Shown one piece after another: positions 54,967 to 64,000 of a stretch of 64,000 nucleotides of DNA. Under the pieces are notes generated by a model. It was given only the letters and a program-made list of their open reading frames with translations. It made no database searches and was not told the DNA's origin. Location of the stretch: contig JAEBUN010000014.1 of NCBI GenBank assembly GCA_023014365.1, forward strand, positions 868,001 through 932,000, read 5' to 3'. Each line of letters opens with the position of its first letter. Position 1 is the stretch's first letter. Both the position numbers and the translations under genes were made by a program. The stretch comes from Lepiota brunneoincarnata. Its lineage: Eukaryota > Basidiomycota > Agaricomycetes > Agaricales > Agaricaceae.

Positions 54967-55906
54967 ATGCAACTCAAGTTCTTTTCCTTGTTGCTATGTG
55001 CTATACAAGCCATAGCTTTTACCAATCCTATTTATGTTATACGGCCGGCTGAAAGAGCAAGCCTCGGCGAACAGGGCTTGTCCCGAACTGGAAAGTTGCG
55101 CGCTACCTCCTGCATACCAGTTGTGTGTTTCTTTTCACCAAACAATCAGTGTATAGAGGGCTCACCCCGTCGTTTATTTTTGTTTTTATTATTCGGTAGG
55201 TTTTCGGTGTGGGCAGTAATGCCAATATTGGAAAAATCATTGCATGTCGGCCGGACGCCCAAACGGGAAGATGCATTGCCGCCGTACAAACGGTATCTGT
55301 ACTAGCGTCAAAGCTGGGTATCCCTGTTGACGTTACTTGGTATGTGAATAGTCACAATTTGATATAGAGTGAGATATTCATGACTTGTTTGTCCAGTGGC
55401 ACAGATGAAACCACTACCATCGAGACCTGTGTCCTTGAGGTCATTAAGGCATTCGTAGCCACTGGGAGCACTAAGGCTATTATGATTGTATGGGTAAGTA
55501 GTTTATCCCCCCCGCTTGGTGGTCAAAGGTAGTTGGATGAACTTTATCCTCCAGGACGAAGAAGAGTTGGATCAAGTCTTTGACAATTTTGACTTTGAGA
55601 ATGACGAACCTGACTTTCCTGAAGGCCAGTGAGTTATTATCAAAGACTCTCTCTCTCTCTCTACGAGTGAATCTAATGAAATTACAAACTTGAAGACCAG
55701 ATTTATATGCAACCATCCACAATAATGTATTTGTGGGCTTTTCGTCTCAGGAGTGCCCCAGCATCGATGGCAGCCCGGGCCCTTTACTGCCGGTCGTCAC
55801 CACTATCTATGCTGCTATACCCACACCTACCCCAAGTGTGGACGCTCGCAATGTCAGGGCTGCTATGATTAGACGCCACAGGAGGCGCGATGATATCAGG
55901 TTGTAG
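54967..55906 (+). CDS. Secreted histidine-phosphatase-like pseudoenzyme H2
   Basis: Exons 54967-55122, 55200-55339, 55397-55493, 55555-55628, 55696-55906 give 225 residues. Exon phases equal those of H1. Signal peptide MQLKFFSLLLCAIQAIA, then NPIYVIRPAERASLG (RHG replaced by RPA), GLSRTGKLRA, a VFGVGSNANIGKIIACRPD block, CxTDET...CVLEVIKAF and MIVW. The C-terminus has NNVFVGF, ECPSIDGSPG and a basic end (RRHRRRDDIRL) nearly the same as in H1. H1 differs mainly by a long Ser/Thr insertion before that basic end. Non-catalytic by residue loss; a binding or decoy role is a guess. Confidence 0.75.
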
Positions 55907-56822
55907 GATATTTATGCCCTTGGGTGTTACCTAGATTGACTCTTGTTCATTTTAACAGTCAGGTAGATCTATACATGCCGGGGTACAAGTACTTGTAGAT
56001 GTGATGTAGTTTCTTTGTATATCTACAAATTATTTAGGAGAATCTGAACTCTTGCGCTGCCGACGCCTCGTGGCAGCGTCACTGATTCCTGGTCATTAAC
56101 ATGTACAAACAATGGCTCTGATCCTTTGTGTTACTTTGTGTTGTCACGGATATGCCACCCGGCCATCACCGAAGCCGTGTTGGCCCAAGACTTTCAAACT
56201 CCCAAGTACATGCAGGATATATATCTCTAAATGGTCTGGTTATATGTGGAGAAGAATAAGCTTCCCATTGCCGGTGAGCACGTCTGCCTCAGTTTTGGGG
56301 CGCCAATCCATCCATCTGTAAATTGATCGTAAATTCGGCATGGTTTCAGACTTTCATGTTATCACCCGATAACCCCTTAAGACTCTGCTTATGCTGGTAT
56401 CGTTGTTTCCAGTCGGCGCTCCAGCTCGGACATCGCAGTGTTGCGTCGTGGCATCTGATCAACCCGCGCTTCTATTGTGCACATGGGCTGGGGGTGGCCG
56501 TGGGCACGGCGTCTATACTTAACCTTTCTATGGCGAACAGCCGCAATTCTCGTCCGCACTTGGCTTCGGCCTTTCTTAGATAATCCGTCTTTTCACTTGC
56601 CCTGTGGATGGTCCAAACTCACCACAGCCCCAAGTATATGGCTAAGGTACGAAATCAGGCGTAGTGGTTTCACCTTCTGCCCCCAACAGAGTAGCAGTTC
56701 AACGCGCCTGTTCGTTTGACGCGTGTGATCACCTTAGCGAAGACTTTCCCTTGTGACCTCACCGTTACACCTTCTTTTGCTTCTCCGTTATCAAATCTTT
56801 ACTCAAGGATACCCTGAAAAAG
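55907..56822. other. Intergenic region between H2 and the amidase
   Basis: No gene recognised; short open stretches lack any family resemblance. Confidence 0.4.
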
Positions 56823-59173
56823 ATGCTCAAATATGCCATTGCTCAGCCAACATCGTCAGAGGACTTGACCCATTCCCCACCACCTAGGACCGTTAGGATG
56901 AAGCGCCTACCTCATTTATCCCCCTTGCTCCTCCTATGCTTGACATTATGGAGTATGGTTAATGCAATTTCGAACAAAGCCAACCCAGGACCACAAGTTC
57001 GGGTAAATAAATTCCCTGACCTTTACGAAGCCTCCGTGGAAGAGCTCCAAGATGGGTTGGACGCCGGTCACTTCACGAGCGTAGACCTAGTCAAGGTACA
57101 TTCTTTTGCAAACACTAATAATACACGATGAAGATTTTTTACTTGCTGCGCCTTCATCAGGCATACTTTGCCAGAATAGAGGAAGTTAATCTCAAAGGAC
57201 CAGCTCTACGCGCAGTACTCGAGATTAATCCATCAGCTCTTAACCAGGCTGCAGCGCTGGACCGGGAGCGCAGAACGAAAGGAAAACGAGGGCCTTTACA
57301 TGGCATTCCGGTCCTTTTAAAGGTTCCGCCCTTTTTTTTTGATGCTTTCCTCCTTGCCCCTATCTCAATAAATTGTAGGACAACATAGCCACTGTTGCCT
57401 CTGAGGGTGAGTATGGAAGGTACGAAGATTAATCAAACCTCACGTACTGATCTCAACAGGAATGAACACAACTGCGGGTTCGTTCAGCTTGTTGGGTTCT
57501 GTCGTTCCTGGCGATGCCGGCGTGGTGAAACGACTTCGTAGGGCGGGTGCTATTATCCTTGGTAAGTTATCCCTCTCACTTTCTTATCGTTCCATCTTGT
57601 TCGACCAGTAATGCCATAACGCACAAAAAGGCAAGGCCAACTTGTCCGAGTGGGCGCACTTTAGGGGAAATCTTCCCTCTGGTTGGTCGGGACGCGGAAG
57701 ACAGTGCACGAATGCATACTTCCCGAACGCGGATCCGTGTGGCTCTTCTTCTGGCTCGGGTGTCGCGGCTTCCATTGGTCTAGCGTCGGTCACACTAGGA
57801 ACCGAGACAGACGGGAGCATCACGTGTCCGTCCAGTAATAACAATCTTGCGGGAATCAAGCCAACGCTTGGCTTAACGTCTCGTGCAGGAGGTCAGTTTT
57901 TTGCAGGCCCTTTCTTACTCGTAGAAATGATTTCTGAATGAGGAACCGGTTAGTCATACCTATATCCGCACACCAAGATACTGTAGGACCCATGACAAGG
58001 TCAATGACCGACGCAGCGATCGTATTAAGCGTGATTGCCGGAAAGGACCCCAATGATAACTTCACTCTATCCCAACCCGCTCAGGTACCCGACTTTACCA
58101 AAGCGTTGAGGAAAGGTGCCCTGAGGGGCAAGCGAATCGGCGTACCTCGCCGTGTCTTTTTGAATAATAGCATCTCTGGCGACGATCCCTCGGTTAACGT
58201 CGAATTCGAAAAGGCACTCAAAGTTATCCGAGGCCTCGGAGCAACTGTTGTCGATCCCGCCGATATCCCCTCAGCCGAAGAAATCATCCGTTCTAATAAT
58301 GAGACCATAGTACTTGATGTTGATTTCAAGGTATTTATCACCGCAGACGCTTGCCCCCTCCTCTCTCCCCTTTTTGAAACTTTTCTTTTTCCTTTGAGGT
58401 TCAATTAAACGAATGGTTCGAGTCGCTGCTCGCGAATCCATCTGGAGTCCGCAGCCTTGCTGACCTCATCAAATTCAATGACGATAACCCCGATCTAGAG
58501 GAACCTCCCCGCTTCACGGACCAGTCTGAGTACGTGAGCGAATAAAAAAAAAACCAGTACTCCGCGTTGTGCATTGACAGGGGGACATTCGCCAGATTAA
58601 TCGCCTCTGAGGCTACGGAAGGTTTCAATGCTACATTCTTTAGAGCTCTCGCTTTTGACAAGGAACTGGGGTCAACGAGAGGTATCGATGCAGTGCTTAA
58701 GCAGCATAAACTAGATGCATTGGTTCTCCCGGCTACAGGGTTTACGACTGTCCCACCTGGTGAGCAAAAAAGCTTGACATTTTACATCGTCGAAATGGAG
58801 TGTGTTAACACTTGACCTCGCGCGGGGGGGAAATTTTCAGCTATCGTTGGTTATCCGATTGTAACCGGTACGGATTTTGTTTTGTTCCTCATCTCGTTTC
58901 CCGAGATCTTGACAAAGGTTTTTACCAAAAAAAAACTCCTCAGTTCCTCTGGGCTTCTTCCCGAACAATGTGACAATCGGACGTGCAGGCCCTAACCTGG
59001 TGTACCCAGCACCAGGTGTTCCCTTTGGGCTTTCGTTTTTGGGAACCGCTTTTTCTGATTTTGATTTGATCGGCTTTGGTTATGCTTATGAACAAGCCAC
59101 GAAAACGAGGCTCGCGAGGAAGGCGTTTTCCGCGGCCATTCCCAAGACTCAATTGAAGGACATTGTGTCTTGA
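56823..59173 (+). CDS. Secreted amidase (amidase-signature family)
   Basis: Ten exons: 56823-57095, 57161-57322, 57379-57406, 57460-57561, 57631-57891, 57954-58330, 58399-58529, 58581-58759, 58841-58867, 58944-59173. All junctions are GT-AG and in phase, giving 589 residues, or 564 from the inner ATG at 56898. The inner ATG starts a good signal peptide (MKRLPHLSPLLLLCLTLWS) and is more likely. The Ser-cis-Ser-Lys triad is complete: Lys in GIPVLLKDNIAT, the glycine/serine loop DPCGSSSGSGVAAS, and the nucleophile region GTETDGSITCPS. Such enzymes hydrolyse amide bonds in small molecules; the substrate cannot be told. The conserved C-terminal GYPIVTVPLGFFP block is present. It sits between two pseudo-phosphatase genes. 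Confidence 0.92.
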
Positions 59174-59550
59174 AATAAGTTCTGTTCGCAGCTTTTGATT
59201 TTGATTTTCTTCAACCTCCCCTTTATCACCCCTGGCAGGCTTGGCGACGGCGGGAGACCTACTTCGTCCTTCATCAACACAAACCCATGTCGCGACTTGT
59301 AACCCCTCTAACTCCGTAATATCCGTTGTTACTCGCTCACGCCTGTACGAATACACATGAAACCATTGAATAGCTTGCTGTTCACTCGACTGCCGAGGAC
59401 TCATATCGAAGACTCAGCCTCTCTGTACCTGGCGCTTCCTCGACAGGGATTTTCTGATTGATTGCCTGGATGATTGCCCATGCGGTTCAGTACTCCTGAT
59501 CATGACCAAATAGGGTGCATGTCTTGCATAGTAAGGTAGGTAATGAAAGC
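59174..59550. other. Amidase 3' flank and H3 upstream region
   Basis: No gene recognised; leads into the H3 promoter. Confidence 0.4.
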
Positions 59551-59557
59551 TATAAAA
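59551..59557 (+). promoter_or_regulatory. TATA box of secreted gene H3
   Basis: TATAAAA 92 bp before the ATG at 59643, in AAAGCTATAAAAGCCCGG. Confidence 0.6.
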
Positions 59558-59642
59558 GCCCGGTATGCTGGCCAGGATTTCCTTACCCTTCCTCTCCTTG
59601 GGACTCGAGCACCTTTTTTACCTCTGAAAACTTACGCACACA

Positions 59643-60548
59643 ATGTTTTTCTCGGCTTCATTCTTTTTTCTGGCGTCTCTCGGCTTTTCTGCAGCCATCC
59701 GCAATAGCATATATATCATTTCTGAAGCCGAGACCCCGTCACTTGGTTTGGATGGTCTTACTCCCGTTGGCTTGAAACGAGCCTCCGAGTGTATCCCGCA
59801 GGTATGTACATACAGTACAGTACATTTTTGCGTTTGGCGTCCACTAATCATTGACCCGACCCTTGTTATAGGTCTTTTCCCGCTTGAATATTGGTCTTAT
59901 TGTAGCGTGTGCCCCGGATCCAGTGACGGGTGCATGTTATGCATCTGTTGCGACTGCTACGCCCCTTGCTGATCAATTGCACTTGACTGTTGATACGAGC
60001 TGGTATGAGTTCCCTAAATTGTTATAATGCATTTTTCTACGCGGGCTCATACTTTTGGGCGGTCACGGAAGTGGTGTCGACGAGGAACTTTCCGAAGATG
60101 ATTGTGTTGCAGAACTCACCACAAACTGGGCGGCGAATAATACAAAGGCTATTCTCATAGTCTGGGTAAAGTCGTGTTCACGATATGGGAGCCTTGATAT
60201 TCCTAATCAAATGTTTTTTTCTTTAGGACAATGCTGAACAAGAGACTTTGTTGGAGAATTTGGACATTGAAGCACCAGGAGACGCCGAGGAATCTGGAAT
60301 CTTGTAAGTGGGCAAGGCATCCATCCTCCCAATCTCCCTGGTTTGACGGCATCATTTAATCATTCTTCGTTACCTTCTCTCTCTCTCTTAGCCATGACAT
60401 TATTACGACTATCCGCAACGAGCAATGGATTGGTCAGGCGTCCCAGAATTGCCCAGACATTGATGGCCAGGCCCCTGGAACGGGTGTCTTTAGCCGACCA
60501 GGTCGTCGTAGCTTCAGGAGGAAGAGCAATATGAGGCGTAGGAAGTAA
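59643..60548 (+). CDS. Secreted histidine-phosphatase-like pseudoenzyme H3
   Basis: Exons 59643-59801, 59872-60002, 60072-60165, 60227-60303, 60392-60548 give 205 residues, with the same five-exon phases as H1 and H2. Signal peptide (MFFSASFFFLASLGFSAA), then NSIYIISEAETPSLG (even the Arg of RHG is lost), GLTPVGLKRAS, a shorter second exon, CGVDEELSEDDCVAEL, AILIVW, and a basic tail ending RRKSNMRRRK. It is the most diverged of the three. The exon 3 acceptor (CGGAAG) was chosen by phase and by alignment to H2. Probably secreted and non-catalytic. Confidence 0.68.
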
Positions 60549-61312
60549 AACCAAGGGTCCTGGTGGTTGATTTATCGATAATGGTTCAGTCAAATGTTGG
60601 TTTCTGTGTCTCTCTGTCAGAATAAATGTAACAGTGTTCCGGTCATATTTCCCTGTAAGCGGACGAACGAATTGCCTGAAATGGCCTAGTTCTCTCTGGT
60701 AACCCTCTGGTATAGTGCCTTGTTTCATTCAAGTACATCGTACATAAGTGTGAGCGTGGATTGTAACTTGGGACGTTCACCATGTGGTGAGTCGTACAAG
60801 CGAGTGAGCTGTCTTTGCTTGTCGCGTCGTCACTGTTAATGAGCATCTATACGATTTGCGGGCTATCGCTAAGGTACATGAGACTGAGTGTATGGTAGCT
60901 CGAAGCCGTTGGTGTGATGGGCGAAAGTCCAGTGGGGACTTTCCTGCCTGGCAGTGTGATTCACAGGCCCGAGAGGGACCGCGGATCCCAGTGGGTAGGA
61001 GCCTCACGACGCGCCGTGGGCCCTCTCGGATCCCCTGTTTCTAGGAGTGAGGTTAGCGCCTGCGTTTGGAGGGTAATGGTGCGAACTGAGCTGACCGCGT
61101 GGCGGGGCCTCTGGTGCGCCTGGGGGGGTGTAGTGAAGCTGGGGTAGAGGGTTGTGCTGTGGGCTCGAATGCTGTGGTGCTGGGCTGGTTCCGGAAGGCT
61201 TGAAGAAGCGGAAGGGGCATCTGTGGTGGGTTACGAAAAAGGGGGAGGGGGTCTGCATGTGAAAAAAATTTTTTTTTTTTTTTTTTTTGGGAGGATGGGC
61301 TCTCGCCACGTG
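60549..61312. other. H3 3' flank and retroelement end region
   Basis: Contains the H3 3' side and, from about 60850, GC-rich sequence adjoining the retroelement, with A7 T20 at 61262-61288. The retroelement boundary and its terminal repeats could not be placed. Confidence 0.35.
61269..61288. repeat. Poly-T tract near retroelement end
   Basis: A run of 20 T directly after seven A, located 24 bp beyond the tyrosine-recombinase stop on its downstream side. It could be a simple repeat or part of the element end. Confidence 0.85.
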
Positions 61313-62554
61313 TCAACGGGGCTTTGGGATGGTGATCTGAAGGAAGGCGTTGTGAGCTTGCAGGTTGTCTTGCATGTATGGGGCTAGTATCTGGGCATGT
61401 CTGGTGAGATAGACTGAGAAGGCGTCACTCGCCCACCGCCCTTTGGCTTTCATTGCCTCGAAGGGTACCCCCCGAAGCAGGTATTCCAGGGTGGAGCCAA
61501 TCCGGATACCATGCCCTTTCCTCGGGTCCTGGCCTGCCTTCCTCGCTGCTGCCCCTATGGTTTTGAGGAATAGGTGTTTGGAGAGGGGACGGACGGTGCC
61601 GTTGTGTTTGTATGCAAAGAGGTGGGCCTTGGGGGAAGGGGAGTTGACCTGGAGGTGATTTTTGAAGGCTGCCTCCGGGTCAGTGCCGCCCTGCTGCCTC
61701 GACCAGTAAATGTCCTCGCCTGTTGGGGAGGCCTTAGTTCTTGGTATGTGGAGGATTACTGAGACGAGCCCATTTCGATCTGTCTCCGAGCGGACATCGG
61801 TGGGCTTCACGTGGATGGTTGGGTCAAAAGCCTTCAGGTTGGGTACTGTGAGCTCACCTAAACGTGCGGTAGCGTAGAAGGCTGTTGTGAGGCAGGCGAA
61901 GACTGCGGCGTGTAGGGGAAGGGAGAGGTCGAGTTGGGAACGGATGGCTAGGATGTAATCGGTGGTGAAGGGGGCCCTCTTGGGTCTCTTGGAGGAGGGA
62001 GGGGCCATCTTGCTTGCTGCTCGAAGGAGGACCTCTAGTTCGCTCTTGTCAACCTTCCACTCCAGACCGTGGATGAGGTGCCATGCTCTGAGCCCACAGA
62101 CGTAGTTGTTGATGGTACTGCCTGAGTAAGAGCCTGCCAGCGAGGAGATGAAGGTTGCTAGGAGGTTGGGTGATGTTGGGGCACGCTGGGGGTCAGGAAT
62201 GTTCCGGGAGTCACAGAAGACATGAAATACCAGAAGCCCTGAGCCATAGGCTGCACGCGTGGACTCATCCCATGAAATCTCTTTGAGGGTGACTACTCGC
62301 TCTATGTCTTCTGAGGATATCTGCCCTGAGACCCCTTTCTCCGTGACTGGGCGCCACCTTTTGAGTCGCTCCTTGGCTAGTACATGTGGACGGAGTTGTG
62401 ATGGGAGGGGGGTAAGGTCTGTCTGGTAGGGGGTTGGGGGTTTTGGAGGGTCTGGGGTGGAAGTTTGGGTGTTGAATCTCGAGTGGGGGTTAACTGAAGA
62501 GAGCCTGCGCAATAAGCTCGTCTTCCTGGTGATCTGGGGTGTGCTTTGCTTCAT
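61313..62554 (-). CDS. Tyrosine recombinase of the DIRS-like element
   Basis: 413 residues from the ATG at 62554. The catalytic pattern is visible: Arg in TARLGELTVP, the HxxR box in GHGIRIGSTLEYLL, Trp in KGRWASD, and the nucleophile Tyr in FSVYLTRHAQI. An N-terminal SAM-like region precedes it (DESTRAAYGSGLLVF...NNYVCGLRAWH). The frame stays open upstream to 63238 but there it only shadows the RNase H gene. It overlaps the RT/RNase H frame by 65 nt, which suggests frameshifting, internal initiation or splicing. The enzyme would integrate the circular cDNA. Confidence 0.85.
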   Translation of the reverse strand: MKQSTPQITRKTSLLRRLSSVNPHSRFNTQTSTPDPPKPPTPYQTDLTPLPSQLRPHVLAKERLKRWRPVTEKGVSGQISSEDIERVVTLKEISWDESTRAAYGSGLLVFHVFCDSRNIPDPQRAPTSPNLLATFISSLAGSYSGSTINNYVCGLRAWHLIHGLEWKVDKSELEVLLRAASKMAPPSSKRPKRAPFTTDYILAIRSQLDLSLPLHAAVFACLTTAFYATARLGELTVPNLKAFDPTIHVKPTDVRSETDRNGLVSVILHIPRTKASPTGEDIYWSRQQGGTDPEAAFKNHLQVNSPSPKAHLFAYKHNGTVRPLSKHLFLKTIGAAARKAGQDPRKGHGIRIGSTLEYLLRGVPFEAMKAKGRWASDAFSVYLTRHAQILAPYMQDNLQAHNAFLQITIPKPR

Positions 62555-64000
62555 GAAATGGTAGGGGGGTTTCTGGACGAAACTGGGGGGGCCTTGATAT
62601 TGGTGTCGGGCAATTGTACGTCGCAGTAAACTGTAGTTCAGATAGGGTGGGGGGGGAATCAAAGTCGACAATGAAGTGCTTGAACTCCGGTGGTAGAGTG
62701 AGGGCTGGGAGGAGGAGTGAGCTATCAGCGAAGATGCCTCGCGATGGTTTGTCAGCTGGATTGGCTTTGCTGGGGATGTATTCTGTGTGGAAGGTTGTAT
62801 TGGTTGCCAGTGTAGTCTCATAGACTCGTTTGAAGACTTCGTTAATGTGACGGTTTCGACTACGTCCTCTCCACCAGCCTTCAACCACTCCTGTGTTGTC
62901 GCCATAGACTTTGAATTCTTTTCCTTGGTCCGGATTTGTTTGTAGGATTGTAGCCACCAAGAAGTAGAACCCGACGGCCTCTGCCCATCCAATATCCTTT
63001 CCCCCTGTTTTCCATCCTGGTAGTAGTCTCCAAGCCCTCCATTTGTGTCCAATCGTGATCCCAATGCCCACTTCAGAGCTGGCATCTGAGTAGGCTGCAA
63101 GGTCGGTGATGGGGCATGGGCCTGGGATGGGGGATTTAATTGACTCTTGTGATAGTGTGTTCTCCCACCATTTGAGCTCATCATGAGAGTGTTTAGGAGG
63201 GTGACGTGGGAGGAATGGTCGATCCTGGAATGTCCCAAGGAAGGACTCTAAGCTGGTTATGTAAGCACGCCCTTGAGGTACAATGAGAGAGGCGTGAAGA
63301 AGCTTTCCATGGAGTTTTTGGGCTTCATCGAGGGTGTGTGTTGACTTGGATTGCCAATGTTTCACTGCCTCCAAGTATTTGCACTTTTTGCTTGGGGTAA
63401 TGGCTACTGTCTGCTTTGTTAGGTCCCACTCGAAGCCCATGAACGTCACTTTGGTGCTGAATAAGGTGTCTTTGCTTGTTTCCCATGGGATACCCAGCTG
63501 ATTTGAGATGTCCTCGATGTCAGAGAAAGCATATGTGAACTTGGTATCATGTAGTTGTCTTGGAGTGGCTTTGGAGAGGTCTTTTAGTGGGAAAGTTTTG
63601 TCTTCATCAAATTCCTCTACCCGTCCACAGGGGATTGAGTTTCCTCTGAACCATAGCCTGCCTCCTTTGTGTATTTGCCCTCCATTTGCTTTGATCCTGG
63701 CTGCCCAGATCTGACGTTGAATATTGTACCTAGCAAGGTGTGCCCAGGGGATTCTTATGAAGAGGTGATCATCGACCCATTTCGAAATTGGTCCGATACC
63801 TAAAGCTCGCATCACATCGGTACCTGCATCCGCGACTCTTCCAAAGATACCTGCTCCAGAGGCTAGGCCAAAGGCATCTCTTGTGTCGATGGCGAATGTA
63901 TCTTCCCCTTCAAGCCTGATGACCATCCCTGGCCATTGTGAGGGAGCTAACGGGATAGACCTGTAAGCTTCCTTGACATCCCTTGTTGCTGCTTCTGAGC
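62490..64000 (-). CDS. Reverse transcriptase/RNase H of the DIRS-like element (5' partial)
   Basis: Open to the window end. Near 63970 it reads ATRDVKEAYRSIPL, the first catalytic Asp motif of the RT palm. WVDDHLFIRIP (about 63760) is the YxDD-equivalent box. A connection domain follows, with GFEWDLTKQTVAI. RNase H shows AAYSDASSEVGIG, WAEAVGFYF and VYGDNTGVVEGW, giving Asp, Glu and Asp, then PSKANPADKPSRG. The C-terminus after the RNase H is short and ends at 62490. The domain order and motifs fit DIRS-type RT rather than LTR elements. It makes the cDNA of the element. Confidence 0.88.
   Translation of the reverse strand, partial: SEAATRDVKEAYRSIPLAPSQWPGMVIRLEGEDTFAIDTRDAFGLASGAGIFGRVADAGTDVMRALGIGPISKWVDDHLFIRIPWAHLARYNIQRQIWAARIKANGGQIHKGGRLWFRGNSIPCGRVEEFDEDKTFPLKDLSKATPRQLHDTKFTYAFSDIEDISNQLGIPWETSKDTLFSTKVTFMGFEWDLTKQTVAITPSKKCKYLEAVKHWQSKSTHTLDEAQKLHGKLLHASLIVPQGRAYITSLESFLGTFQDRPFLPRHPPKHSHDELKWWENTLSQESIKSPIPGPCPITDLAAYSDASSEVGIGITIGHKWRAWRLLPGWKTGGKDIGWAEAVGFYFLVATILQTNPDQGKEFKVYGDNTGVVEGWWRGRSRNRHINEVFKRVYETTLATNTTFHTEYIPSKANPADKPSRGIFADSSLLLPALTLPPEFKHFIVDFDSPPTLSELQFTATYNCPTPISRPPQFRPETPLPFHEAKHTPDHQEDELIAQALFS

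Larger units (their letters stand above)
61313..64000 (-). mobile_element. DIRS-like tyrosine-recombinase retrotransposon, partial
   Basis: In the minus direction the order is reverse transcriptase, RNase H, tyrosine recombinase, the arrangement of DIRS-type retrotransposons. The 5' part lies beyond the window. Both frames are open without stops over 2.7 kb, so this copy may be young. No long terminal repeats are expected for this class; its inverted and split repeats were not identified. Confidence 0.85.

Noticed and set aside
62555..63238. The N-terminal extension of the tyrosine-recombinase frame up to 63238.
   Set aside because: It lies opposite no independent signal and only overlaps the RNase H coding region in another frame; low-complexity content, no domain.

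Overview
The window reads as nuclear DNA of a basidiomycete, most likely an agaricomycete mushroom-forming fungus. Genes are dense in 46-60 nt GT-AG introns. Protein families are fungal: NACHT-type STAND/NLR proteins, TPR-CHAT proteins, a PQ-loop membrane protein, secreted amidase, Fot1/pogo-type DDE transposase and a tyrosine-recombinase (DIRS-like) retroelement. I see no bacterial operons, CRISPR arrays, rRNA or convincing tRNA.

Layout. (1) 1-15 kb: the 3' end of a frameshifted CHAT protease gene; a complete eight-exon PQ-loop gene on the minus strand (1114-2381); and three copies of a TPR-array segment (a pseudogene at 2569-4092, an intact ORF at 8744-10141, a 3' fragment at 14307-14534). 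A 3385-bp Tc1/mariner-superfamily element (5160-8544, perfect 27-bp inverted repeats, TA flanks) lies between copies 1 and 2. (2) 11-51 kb: an array of eleven NACHT NLR loci, ten on the plus strand and one diverged minus-strand member (15327-17866). Plus-strand copies share a four-exon structure: a long NACHT exon, then about 311, 153 and 189 nt exons that encode a C-terminal domain I do not recognise. NLR-1, -2, -3, -8, -10 and -11 are intact by reading. NLR-4, -5, -6, -7 and -9 are frameshifted, truncated or deleted. A small proline-rich gene (PRR) recurs between NLRs and has been fused to the 3' end of NLR-1 and NLR-11. (3) 52-60.5 kb: three related secreted proteins that look like histidine-phosphatase-fold pseudoenzymes, with a complete ten-exon secreted amidase between the second and third. 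(4) 61.3-64 kb: the RT/RNase H and tyrosine-recombinase genes of a DIRS-like retrotransposon, on the minus strand and running off the window.

How the parts relate. NLRs, TPR arrays and a CHAT protease in one duplicating cluster suggest a birth-and-death innate-immunity or allorecognition locus. Supporting signs are a 213-bp identical tract between two otherwise diverged NLRs (recent gene conversion), length-variable acidic linkers inside the NACHT module, recurrent NLR-PRR fusion and many decayed copies. Shared 5' flanks, including a TTACGTAA palindrome 110-150 bp upstream of several NLR starts, suggest common regulation. Functional statements are inferred from domain families. Exon-intron models were built by hand from splice signals, reading phase and paralog comparison.
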